Below are positions 6,246 to 14,355 of a DNA stretch of 15,780 nucleotides, piece by piece. How positions within the stretch are numbered: the stretch's first letter is position 1; every line of letters starts with the position of its first letter. This DNA is from Bacteroidales bacterium (lineage in GTDB: Bacteria; Bacteroidota; Bacteroidia; Bacteroidales; ML635J-15): assembly GCA_023228725.1 (NCBI GenBank), contig JALOAQ010000071.1:1-15780 (forward strand), given 5' to 3'. A program made the position numbers and the translations under genes. The notes below the pieces were generated by a model, which did not search any database, was not told the DNA's origin, and worked only from the letters and a program-made list of their open reading frames with translations.

Positions 6246-9200
6246 ATGAAAAAAACTATTTTATTATTATCTTGTATTTTTTTAGCTTCAATTTTAATTT
6301 CTCAAACAAATTTAATCAAGCTAGACCCTAAATTATCTGAAAACTTTAATATAGAAATTTTAGAGCAAAATTCAGAAAGCATAACTATTTTATTAACAAA
6401 TAATTCTTATTGGCTGAAACAAGTTGAAACACCTAAAGGAAGCTCTGTAATAGTAAACTCGCCAAAAGCAAAAAATAATTTTCCTAAAGGAAGTCCAGAT
6501 TTGCCCATTATTACGACTTCGATAATAATTCCTAATCAAGGCGGATTTAAATACGATATACTTTCTTCGGAATATACAACAATTCAGGATATAGATATTG
6601 CCCCTTCTAAAGGCACAATTTATAGAAATCAAAACCCTGAGGATATTCCTTATGAATATGGTAGAGAGTATCTTACAGATGAGTTTTTCCCGATAAATTC
6701 TGCTTATCTTTCCGACCCATTTATTATGCGTGATCTAAGAGGAGTAAATATTAGTTTTTCCCCTTTTACTTATAATGCAATTCAAAGAGAATTAAGAGTT
6801 TACAGTGAAATTATTTTAAAAATTACTTTTACAAATGATGATTTCCCAAATCCAATTTATACTAACAAAGCAAAAAATTCCTATGAATTTAACACTTTGT
6901 ATGAACGTAATTTTATAAATTATAAATCTAATTCTAAATATACTCCTATTGATGAAGGTAGCCCAGGCAAAATTTTAATAATTTCAAAAGATTCTTATGC
7001 TAATGCCATGACACCTTATATTAATTGGAAACTTGAAAAAGGTATAGAAACAGAAATGGTTTTAATTAGCTCAATAGGTACAAACTCAAGTCAGTTAAAA
7101 TCTTTTATTCAAAATTATTATGATAATAATGATTTAACTTATGTTCTACTTGTTGGTGATGCAGAAGACATTCCAGTAATAAATGTTAACTCCGGATATT
7201 CTCAAAATTATACTGATAATGGCTACACATATTTAGCAGGAAATGATGGATATGCTGATATTTTCATTGGTCGTTTTTCAGGAAATTCTATTGAGGATAT
7301 TGAAACCCAAGTTCAAAGAACAGTAAGTTATGAAAGAGACCTAAATACTTCTGACACTTGGTTGGCAAACGGCTTCACTTCTGCATCATCTGAAGGTGCC
7401 GGTAATGGGCATAATGGAGAATCTGATGTCGCACATATGAATATCATAAAAAACAAATTGCAAAACTATGGATACACAATCACCTCTGTAAACGAATCCG
7501 GTGGAAATAATACACAAATTAGCAATCATTTTAATTCAGGAACCGGAATTGCAAATTATATTGGTCACGGTGATGTTACTTTGTGGGTAAATACAAGTTT
7601 TACAAATTCTAACGTAAATTCATTAACAAACGAAAACAAACTGCCTTTTATTTGGAGTGTTGCCTGCGTAAATGGAGATTTTAAAGGAAAAACATGTTTT
7701 GCTGAAACTTGGTTAAGAGCCAGAAAAAATAATAATCCAACAGGAGCTATTGCATTTTTAGGTTCTACAATCAATCAATCTTGGCAAGAACCTATGACGG
7801 GGCAAGACGAAATGGTTGATATTTTAATTGAATCATATTCTTCTAATATAAAAAGAACTTTTGGCGGTTTGTCTTTTAATGGAATGTTTAAAATGATTGA
7901 AGCCGGGGGCTCAGGTCAAGAAATGGCAGATACTTGGACACTGTTTGGAGACCCTTCTTTAATGATTAGAACAAAAACTCCTCAAGAAATGAGTATTTCT
8001 CATAATTCTGTCATTACAATTGGCGAATCTTCTTTTCAAGTAAATTGCGACTCAGAAAATGCTTTAGTTTCACTAACGAGATTTAATGAAATAGAAGAAA
8101 AAATTGAAATTCTCGGTACCGGATATGTAAGTGGAGGAATTGCCGATGTTTATTTTGATGAACTTTCACTTCCGGGAACTATTCTAATAAGCGTAACTGC
8201 TTTTAATAAAGTAACTTATCAAGAGGAAATTTTGGTAATTGTGCCAGATGGTCCTTATATTATCCATTCAGAATATTCTATTAATGATGAAGAAGGAAAT
8301 AATAATGGCTTAGCAGATTATAATGAAACTATTTATATTAACGAAACATTGAAAAATGTAGGTGTTACTGATGCAAACTCAGTACTAGCAAGTTTAAGTT
8401 TAGAGAACACAAGTTATGCAAGCCTAATAGAAAGTGAGAAAAATTTTGGTCAAATAAATGCAGACGAAACTAAAACAGAAAACAAAGCTTTTAAACTAAC
8501 AATTGCTGATGGAATAGCTGACCAAACCAATATTAAAACTATACTTACAATTACTGATGAAAATGAAAACGAATGGACAACTAATTTTAACATACCAGTT
8601 AATGCTCCTAAAATAAAATTATATTTCCACTCAATTGACGATAGTGAATTTGGAAATAATAATGGCTTAATGGATGCAGGCGAAACGCTTAGTTTAAAAG
8701 TTCAAGCTAAAAATATTGGACATGCAAGTTCTATAGCCGGGCTAATAAACATAAGTTCTGATAGCGAGTACATTAGCATAAACAACTCAAATTTCGACAT
8801 GCCCATTCTAGCCGAAAACGAAGATATAGTTTTTAGTTTTGACCTTGTTTTAAATGAAGAAATCCCAGTTGGGACAATGATTTACTTTGATTTTCAAGCA
8901 AGTGCAGGAATGTATTCTGCTAGTTTAAATTCTGGTTTTAGTATTGGCGATCAAATAGAAGACTGGGAATCAAATACTATGACTAATTATGAATGGATAA
9001 ACAGCACTTCTCACCCTTGGACAATTGTTAGTAACGAAGTTTACGAAGGTGAATATGCTTTAAAATCAGGAACTCCATTAGGTGGTGGTGAATCTTCACT
9101 TATAATAAATTTAAACCTGCTAAACGATGATGTAATTGAGTTTTACAAAAAAGTAAGTTGCGAACCTGGTTATTCTTTTTGGGGATTCGAGATGTTATAT

Positions 9201-9689
9201 GATTATTTAGCTTTTTATATAGACGATGATAAAAAGAAGACTTGGGATGGAGAAGTTGCTTGGTCAAAAGAAACTTTTAATATTTCAGCCGGTCAACATG
9301 AAATCAAATGGACATATATAAAAGATAATCAAATAAACCAAGGTCAAGATTGTGCATGGTTAGACAATATAAAACTTCCTCCTCATCAAAATTCTACAAT
9401 AATAATAACCAGCACTAGCGACATAGAGGAAAACTCCATGGATATTTATCCAAACCCTGCACAAGATATGGCTTATTTGAATATAAACGTAAAAGAAAAT
9501 TGTTCTGCAATAATTAAAATTACAAATTTAAGTGGACAAATTGTATATGAGTTTCCAAATTCTATAAATATTTATTCCGGCGAAAATACAATTTTAATTA
9601 ACACTCAATATTTTGCAAATGGAATTTATATACTTAGTGTAAATACAAATTCAGAAACATTTAACTCAAGATTAATTATCAATAAATAA
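6246..9689 (+). CDS. Secreted Arg-gingipain-like cysteine protease (peptidase family C25) with T9SS sorting domain
   Basis: 1147 residues from the ATG at 6246, chosen because it begins a signal peptide (MKKTILLLSCIFLASILISQ); an upstream in-frame ATG at 6168 would add 26 residues. A gingipain-type propeptide follows (about 21-235), then the C25 catalytic domain (about 239-575). His441 in NYIGHGD and Cys474 in SVACVNGDF form the dyad, 33 residues apart as in RgpB (His211/Cys244). Asp394 in NGESD matches RgpB Asp163, which sets Arg specificity, and Trp513 in INQSW matches Trp284. FGDPSLMIRT ends the domain. Next come an Ig-like domain, two related beta domains each with a GNNNGL...D..E motif (684 and 803 onward), a jelly-roll adhesin-like domain (901-1046, DCAWLDNI) and a type A T9SS sorting domain (from about 1058, YPNPAQD, ending FNSRLIINK). 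It is predicted to act at the cell surface or outside, cleaving after Arg. The PPAD-like gene lies directly downstream. Confidence 0.93.
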   Translation: MKKTILLLSCIFLASILISQTNLIKLDPKLSENFNIEILEQNSESITILLTNNSYWLKQVETPKGSSVIVNSPKAKNNFPKGSPDLPIITTSIIIPNQGGFKYDILSSEYTTIQDIDIAPSKGTIYRNQNPEDIPYEYGREYLTDEFFPINSAYLSDPFIMRDLRGVNISFSPFTYNAIQRELRVYSEIILKITFTNDDFPNPIYTNKAKNSYEFNTLYERNFINYKSNSKYTPIDEGSPGKILIISKDSYANAMTPYINWKLEKGIETEMVLISSIGTNSSQLKSFIQNYYDNNDLTYVLLVGDAEDIPVINVNSGYSQNYTDNGYTYLAGNDGYADIFIGRFSGNSIEDIETQVQRTVSYERDLNTSDTWLANGFTSASSEGAGNGHNGESDVAHMNIIKNKLQNYGYTITSVNESGGNNTQISNHFNSGTGIANYIGHGDVTLWVNTSFTNSNVNSLTNENKLPFIWSVACVNGDFKGKTCFAETWLRARKNNNPTGAIAFLGSTINQSWQEPMTGQDEMVDILIESYSSNIKRTFGGLSFNGMFKMIEAGGSGQEMADTWTLFGDPSLMIRTKTPQEMSISHNSVITIGESSFQVNCDSENALVSLTRFNEIEEKIEILGTGYVSGGIADVYFDELSLPGTILISVTAFNKVTYQEEILVIVPDGPYIIHSEYSINDEEGNNNGLADYNETIYINETLKNVGVTDANSVLASLSLENTSYASLIESEKNFGQINADETKTENKAFKLTIADGIADQTNIKTILTITDENENEWTTNFNIPVNAPKIKLYFHSIDDSEFGNNNGLMDAGETLSLKVQAKNIGHASSIAGLINISSDSEYISINNSNFDMPILAENEDIVFSFDLVLNEEIPVGTMIYFDFQASAGMYSASLNSGFSIGDQIEDWESNTMTNYEWINSTSHPWTIVSNEVYEGEYALKSGTPLGGGESSLIINLNLLNDDVIEFYKKVSCEPGYSFWGFEMLYDYLAFYIDDDKKKTWDGEVAWSKETFNISAGQHEIKWTYIKDNQINQGQDCAWLDNIKLPPHQNSTIIITSTSDIEENSMDIYPNPAQDMAYLNINVKENCSAIIKITNLSGQIVYEFPNSINIYSGENTILINTQYFANGIYILSVNTNSETFNSRLIINK

Positions 9690-9856
9690 AAGAGGCTGTG
9701 TCAAAACAATTTTTAAAACAATAAACTTTCAAGCTGTTTCAGAAGTGTTAAAATGCAAGGCTCTGAAATTGAGGACGAAGGAGCGTACAGAAGTACGTGA
9801 CTAAGTCCGAATATTGAAAGTAACGAAGCAGTTTGACACTTATGAGACAGCGCCTT
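9690..9856. mobile_element. MITE-like non-autonomous element between the protease and deiminase genes
   Basis: About 167 bp starting right after the protease stop codon. The ends are imperfect inverted repeats: GGCTGTGTCA on the left, and TGAGACAGCGCC on the right, whose complement is GGCGCTGTCTCA. GTGTCAAAAC (9698-9707) opposes GTTTGACAC (9831-9839). Inside are ACTTTCAA (9725-9732) against TTGAAAGT (9814-9821), and GGAC...CGTAC-agaa-GTACG...GTCC at the centre, so the whole element can fold into one long hairpin. The ends recall GAGGCTGTCTCA-type termini of IS elements common in Bacteroidota; I believe IS1182-like, but that is from memory. It encodes no protein. The flanks share ATAAAA, which could be a target duplication or chance in AT-rich DNA. 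Exact borders are uncertain. Confidence 0.6.
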
Positions 9857-9871
9857 ATAAAATTAAAATTT

Positions 9872-11566
9872 ATGAATAAGATTATATTTCTATCCACTTT
9901 TATTTTCATAAGTTTAAATGTTTTTTCCCAACAAGAATTTACAGAAGCAGAACGTAGCAAATACCACATGAACTCCCCTGAAGAGTTTAACACAAGTTAC
10001 AGAACTCGTTCATTTAACTCCACTCCTCCCCCAAGTAATGGTACACGAAGCATTGCTGAATTTGAACCAAATCAAGGCGTTATTATTTCATATCCTTATA
10101 ATTTTGCAATTCCATATACTTTAATTTCTGAACTTTCTCAATATGTAAAAGTTTATGTGGTTTGTTCATCTTTTTTGCAATCTAATGTTTCAAATAATTT
10201 GCAAAACAATGGAGTAAATATGGAAAATATTGAGTTTATAACTGCCCCAATAGATTCTGAATGGACTAGGGATTTTAGTCCAATTTTTATTGAGTACAGC
10301 GAAGACAACAAAATAGGAATAGTTGATTTTCCATATAACCGACCAAATAGAATTAATGATGACAACCTTCCTATTGTGCTTGGTGATTATTGGGGACTAG
10401 AAGTTTTTGGAATGAATTTAGTTCATACAGGCGGAAATTATATGACAGACGGACTTGGCATAGCCGCTTCTTGCGATTTAGTTTATACGGAAAATCCAAA
10501 TTTAGACCAAGAAGAAGTTAAAATTTTAGCAAAAGATTATTTAGGAATTGAAAACTATCACTTAGTGAATGACCCTCTAAATGATTATATAGAACACATT
10601 GATTGCTGGGGAAAGTTTTTGGCAGTTGATAAAATTTTAATTACACGTGTTCCTGCTAACGACCCAAGATATGCTGAATTTGAAGCTATGGCAGATTATT
10701 GGGCTAATCAAACTACAAGCTATGGAAATAAATATAAAGTCTATCGCACAAATTGGATGATGGACAAAAATGCTTACACAAATTCTTTAATTATGAATAA
10801 TAAAGTTTTTGTAGCATTTAATACCGGAGCAGCAGGAGCTTTTAATGATGATGCGGCAGCAGTTTATGAAGAAGCAATGCCAGGATACGAAATAATTGGT
10901 ATAGAATATAATAAATGGTATAGTACTGACGCACTTCATTGCAGAACTCACGAAGTACCTGATTTTGAAATGCTTAAAATTATACACCAAGCATATATAG
11001 ACGAAGTAGATTTCCAAGAATCATATATTTTCAAAGCTGATGTTTATTCTTTTAATAATTCCAATTCTGTTAATGAAGTAAAATTAATATATAGTATTAA
11101 TAACGGAGATTTTTTGGAAATGGAAATGGAAAATATTTCTAATAAAACCTATGCTACAAGTTTAGATTTTTTAAGCGAAGGCGATGAAATCAGATATTAT
11201 ATTCAAGCGAAAGACAGCAGACCAAAAACTGAAAATCTTCCATATATTGGTCAAGACGATCCTTTTACATTCAGAATTATAAATTCTACTAAAAACTCAG
11301 AAATTAGTATAAATCAATATATTAAAGCATATCCTAATCCTGCAACAGATATTTTGTATTTTATTAGCAATGACATTCCAAACGATGATTATACCATAGA
11401 AATTTACAACCAATTTGGACAAATAATTAAAACTTTAAATATTAAAATTACAAATATTGATTGGAAAATTTCAGGCATAGATATTTCCGACTTAAATTCA
11501 GGTCTTTATTCAATTATTGCAAAATCAAAAAAAGAAATTTTTTCTAGCAAATTCATAAAATTATAA
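9872..11566 (+). CDS. Secreted peptidylarginine deiminase (PPAD homologue) with T9SS sorting domain
   Basis: 564 residues from the ATG at 9872, against 556 for Porphyromonas gingivalis PPAD. This start opens a signal peptide (MNKIIFLSTFIFISLNVFSQ); earlier ATGs at 9833 and 9842 lie in the mobile element. The catalytic domain (about 45-380) keeps the PPAD motifs: RSIAEFEPNQGV, EWTRDFSP (Asp134, Trp131), VDFPYNRP (Arg157), GGNYMTDG, YIEHIDCWGK (His242, Asp244), YTNSLI (Asn304) and TDALHCRTHEV (nucleophile Cys357). His-to-Cys spacing is 115, as in PPAD. An Ig-like domain (382-469, ending PYIGQDDPFTF) and a T9SS type A sorting domain (from about 486, AYPNPATD) follow. Such enzymes hydrolyse arginine, in PPAD mainly C-terminal arginine, to citrulline plus ammonia. 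The second substrate-binding Arg is displaced by one residue (NRPNR against NRPR). Agmatine deiminase is a distant relative but lacks the secretion and Ig/sorting domains. Confidence 0.93.
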   Translation: MNKIIFLSTFIFISLNVFSQQEFTEAERSKYHMNSPEEFNTSYRTRSFNSTPPPSNGTRSIAEFEPNQGVIISYPYNFAIPYTLISELSQYVKVYVVCSSFLQSNVSNNLQNNGVNMENIEFITAPIDSEWTRDFSPIFIEYSEDNKIGIVDFPYNRPNRINDDNLPIVLGDYWGLEVFGMNLVHTGGNYMTDGLGIAASCDLVYTENPNLDQEEVKILAKDYLGIENYHLVNDPLNDYIEHIDCWGKFLAVDKILITRVPANDPRYAEFEAMADYWANQTTSYGNKYKVYRTNWMMDKNAYTNSLIMNNKVFVAFNTGAAGAFNDDAAAVYEEAMPGYEIIGIEYNKWYSTDALHCRTHEVPDFEMLKIIHQAYIDEVDFQESYIFKADVYSFNNSNSVNEVKLIYSINNGDFLEMEMENISNKTYATSLDFLSEGDEIRYYIQAKDSRPKTENLPYIGQDDPFTFRIINSTKNSEISINQYIKAYPNPATDILYFISNDIPNDDYTIEIYNQFGQIIKTLNIKITNIDWKISGIDISDLNSGLYSIIAKSKKEIFSSKFIKL

Positions 11567-11670
11567 TGAAAATAAGCTAATATTTGGCGATTTCAATTTA
11601 AACAAATTCTAAATTACGCAAAGTTTTCAATAATATGTTTAAAAAACATAGAAATAGCTTACAAAAATCT

Positions 11671-11692
11671 TAAATTTGCAATATTATTTTTG
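11671..11692 (+). promoter_or_regulatory. Promoter -7 elements for the rseC-rnf operon
   Basis: Two matches to TANNTTTG stand 6 bp apart: TAAATTTG at 11671-11678 and TATTTTTG at 11685-11692. The second ends 8 bp before the rseC ATG, so it would give an almost leaderless transcript; the first fits ordinary spacing better. No clear TTTG -33 box is visible for either. Confidence 0.4.
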
Positions 11693-11700
11693 ATAAAAAA

Positions 11701-12117
11701 ATGAAACAAACATCTACTATTGAACACAAAGGAACTATTACAGACATAACACAAGGCAAAATAATAGTTGAATTAAATGTTCTATCGGCTTGTGCTAATT
11801 GTCATTCAAAATCACTGTGTAGTTTAGATAGCGCCCAAAAAATTATTGAAGTTTTTGATAATGGATTTTCTTATAAAATTGGTGAAACCGTAAATGTAAT
11901 TATGCGTCAATCTCTTGGTAAAAAAGCCTTATTTTTGGGCTATATTTTACCATTTTTTATTATTTTGATTGCTTTAATTATTTGCACTAATCTTGATTTA
12001 AGCGAGGGTTTAGCAGGACTTATTTCCTTAGCAACATTAATTCCTTATTATGCTTCATTATATTTATTTAAAAATAAACTTAAAAAAGAATTTAATTTTA
12101 GTATAGAAAAAATTTAA
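11701..12117 (+). CDS. rseC: RseC/MucC-like SoxR-reducing system protein
   Basis: 138 residues with RseC-family architecture. An N-terminal cytoplasmic domain carries the cysteine cluster CANCHSKSLC (Cys31, Cys34, Cys40). Two transmembrane helices follow at about 75-96 and 103-123, then a short basic tail. Opening with IEHKGTITDITQGKIIVEL is typical. In enterobacteria RseC is tied to SoxR reduction and sigma-E control together with the Rsx/Rnf complex. In Bacteroidota it often heads the rnf operon, as here, with rnfB starting 12 bp after its stop. Its biochemical job is not settled; a helper role in Rnf assembly or electron transfer is inference from the position and cysteines. Confidence 0.87.
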   Translation: MKQTSTIEHKGTITDITQGKIIVELNVLSACANCHSKSLCSLDSAQKIIEVFDNGFSYKIGETVNVIMRQSLGKKALFLGYILPFFIILIALIICTNLDLSEGLAGLISLATLIPYYASLYLFKNKLKKEFNFSIEKI

Positions 12118-12129
12118 ACTTTTTATTAT

Positions 12130-12987
12130 ATGGATATTGTCATAAATACCTTAATTAGCTTGAGCCTGCTAGGAATAATTTTAGCAGTAATTTTATATTT
12201 TATTGCTCAAAAATTTAAAGTTATTGAAGATCCTAGAATAGATGTAATTCAAGAACTATTACCTGGTGCAAATTGTGGTGGCTGTGGCTATCCCGGTTGT
12301 AGAGGTTTTGCTGAAACAATAGTGAAAACAGGAAGTTTAGATAGCATGAATTGCCCTGCCGCAGGTAATGAAGGAATGAAAAAAATTGCTGAGGCTATGG
12401 GCTTGAGTGTTGAAGAAAAAGAAGTGCAAATTGCTGTTGTTAGATGCAATGGAACACCGGAAAAAAGGAAAAAAACCACAATATTTGACGGACCTACAAG
12501 TTGTGCCATAGAAAGTGCATTATTTAAAGGAGATACAGATTGTCCATACGGTTGTTTAGGCTTAGGCGACTGCGTTGCTGTTTGTCCATTTGACGCAATC
12601 CACATGGACGAAGAATCGGGCTTGCCTTTAGTTGATGAAGAAAAATGTACTGCCTGTGGTTTATGCGTAAAAGCTTGTCCAAAAAACATTATTGAACTTA
12701 GAAACAAAGGAAAGAAAAATCGTAGAATTTATGTTTCTTGTGTAAATAAAGATAAGGGCGGCGAAGCAAAACGTGCTTGTGATGCAGCATGTATTGGCTG
12801 TGGCAAATGTGTTAAAGTTTGTCCTTTCGATGCAATTACATTAGAAAACTTTTTAGCTTATATAGACTTTGAAAAATGTAAACTTTGTAGAAAATGTGCT
12901 CCGGTTTGCCCTACAGGTGCAATTTTGGAAACAAATTTTCCACCTAGAAAAGAAAAAGTTGAACAAGCTGAAACTTTGGCAAATTAA
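12130..12987 (+). CDS. rnfB: RnfB, iron-sulfur subunit of the Rnf electron transport complex
   Basis: 285 residues. One N-terminal membrane helix (about 5-26) is followed by the RnfB-specific 4Fe-4S domain GANCGGCGYPGC with Cys49, 52, 57 and 75. Four ferredoxin-type CxxCxxCxxxC(P) or variant motifs follow: Cys138/142/148/152 (a looser spacing), 173/176/179/183, 221/224/227/231 and 250/253/256/260. That makes five predicted clusters, the long form of RnfB rather than the shorter proteobacterial form. RnfB is the likely entry point for electrons from reduced ferredoxin at the cytoplasmic face of the inner membrane. It lies second in the rseC-rnfBCDG operon. Confidence 0.95.
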   Translation: MDIVINTLISLSLLGIILAVILYFIAQKFKVIEDPRIDVIQELLPGANCGGCGYPGCRGFAETIVKTGSLDSMNCPAAGNEGMKKIAEAMGLSVEEKEVQIAVVRCNGTPEKRKKTTIFDGPTSCAIESALFKGDTDCPYGCLGLGDCVAVCPFDAIHMDEESGLPLVDEEKCTACGLCVKACPKNIIELRNKGKKNRRIYVSCVNKDKGGEAKRACDAACIGCGKCVKVCPFDAITLENFLAYIDFEKCKLCRKCAPVCPTGAILETNFPPRKEKVEQAETLAN

Positions 12988-13007
12988 AACATTACTAACT
13001 TAATTAT

Positions 13008-13012
13008 AGGAG
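13008..13012 (+). promoter_or_regulatory. Shine-Dalgarno sequence that sets the GTG start of rnfC
   Basis: AGGAG lies 9 bp upstream of a GTG codon at 13022. Most genes in this window have no Shine-Dalgarno sequence, as is usual in Bacteroidota. Here the strong site supports the rare GTG start, from which the conserved RnfC N-terminus LKTFPLGGVHP follows at once; no ATG lies in a suitable place. Confidence 0.65.
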
Positions 13013-13021
13013 ATTGAAAAC

Positions 13022-14353
13022 GTGTTAAAAACATTTCCACTTGGTGGTGTTCACCCAAAAGAAAATAAATTTTCGGCAGGTAAAAAAATAGAAAATATTG
13101 ATTTACCAAAAATAGTAAACATACCGATATCACAACATATTGGCTCTCCAGCTCAAGCAATAGTTGCTAAAGGAGATTCGGTTAAAGTTGGGCAACTAAT
13201 TGCTAAAAGTACAGGTTTTGTTTCTGCAAATATCCATTCTTCAGTATCAGGAAAAGTTTTAAAAATTGATAAAGTTTTAGACTTAAGCGGGTACAAACAA
13301 ACTTGCATAATTATAGAAGTCGAAAACGATGAATGGATTGAAAGTATTGACAGAACTAAAGATTTAGTAAATAATTTAGATATTAGTATTGAAGATATTA
13401 AAAACAAAATTATAGAAAATGGAATTGTAGGACTTGGAGGGGCAACTTTTCCAACTCATGTAAAACTTTCAATCCCTCCAGGCAAAAGCTGTAAACACTT
13501 AATTATCAATGCGGTAGAATGCGAACCTTATTTAACTTCTGACCATCAGCTAATCTTAGAAAAAGCAGACGAAATTTTAGTTGGCTGTAAACTAATTCAA
13601 AAAGTAGTTGGTGCAGAAAATGTTTTAATAGGAATAGAAAATAATAAACCTGATGCTATCAAGCTATTAAGCGAAAAGGCTAAAAATTATTCCGACATTG
13701 AAGTTCATGCTTTAAAAGTAATGTATCCTCAAGGTGGAGAAAAACAATTGATAAAAGCATTAATAAAACGTGAAGTCCCCTCTGGTGGTTTACCAATCGA
13801 TGTTGGTTGTGTTGTTCAGAATGTTGGAACTGCTTTTGCTATTTACGAAGCCGTACAAAAAAACAAACCGCTAATCGAAAGAGTAGTAACAGTAACAGGA
13901 ATATCTGTTAGTAATCCTAAAAATATTTTAACAAGAATTGGAACTCCCTCTGACATGCTGATTGCAGCAGCTGGAGGCTTACCCGAAAATACAGGAAAAA
14001 TTGTTAGCGGTGGTCCAATGATGGGTAAAGCATTAGCTAATGATAGTGTTCCAATTACAAAAGGAAGTTCCGGAATTTTAATTTTACCTGAAGAAAAATC
14101 TTCGCGTCCAGAACATTTTAATTGTATTAGATGTGGTAGATGTATCACAGTTTGCCCAATGGGTTTAGAACCATATTTGCTCAAAAACATGGCTGTAGTT
14201 TCAATGTTTGAAGACTTACAAAAAGAAAAAATCTTAGATTGCATAGAATGTGGATCTTGTGCATATACTTGTCCTGCAGGCGAACCTCTACTAGATTATA
14301 TAAGACTTGGAAAAGCAAATTTAAATAAAATTTTAAGAGCAAAAAAATCATAA
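13022..14353 (+). CDS. rnfC: RnfC, NADH/FMN- and Fe-S-binding subunit of the Rnf complex
   Basis: 443 residues from a GTG start. The N-terminal domain reads TFPLGGVHPKENK and SQHIGSPAQAIVAKGDSVK, a biotinyl/lipoyl-like barrel. The NuoF-like domain contains GIVGLGGATFPTHVKL and INAVECEPYLTSDHQL (nucleotide and FMN binding). An SLBB segment lies at about 288-320. Two 4Fe-4S motifs close the protein: Cys368/371/374/378 and Cys407/410/413/417. RnfC is the peripheral NAD-reducing subunit that receives electrons passed on from ferredoxin. It is a compact form without the long C-terminal extension of gamma-proteobacterial RnfC. rnfD starts 2 bp after its stop. Confidence 0.95.
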   Translation: MLKTFPLGGVHPKENKFSAGKKIENIDLPKIVNIPISQHIGSPAQAIVAKGDSVKVGQLIAKSTGFVSANIHSSVSGKVLKIDKVLDLSGYKQTCIIIEVENDEWIESIDRTKDLVNNLDISIEDIKNKIIENGIVGLGGATFPTHVKLSIPPGKSCKHLIINAVECEPYLTSDHQLILEKADEILVGCKLIQKVVGAENVLIGIENNKPDAIKLLSEKAKNYSDIEVHALKVMYPQGGEKQLIKALIKREVPSGGLPIDVGCVVQNVGTAFAIYEAVQKNKPLIERVVTVTGISVSNPKNILTRIGTPSDMLIAAAGGLPENTGKIVSGGPMMGKALANDSVPITKGSSGILILPEEKSSRPEHFNCIRCGRCITVCPMGLEPYLLKNMAVVSMFEDLQKEKILDCIECGSCAYTCPAGEPLLDYIRLGKANLNKILRAKKS

Positions 14354-14355
14354 AA

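Noticed and set aside
9748..9993. Small open frame on the minus strand over the MITE-like element and the deiminase start
   Set aside because: It crosses the inverted repeat and the antisense of a signal peptide, with no start context and no recognisable protein features.
9872..11566. Agmatine deiminase as the identity of the deiminase
   Set aside because: The protein has a signal peptide, an Ig-like domain and a T9SS sorting domain, and it follows PPAD through all motifs, including DCWGK and DALHCRTHEV. Cytosolic agmatine deiminases are shorter and have a different Cys motif.
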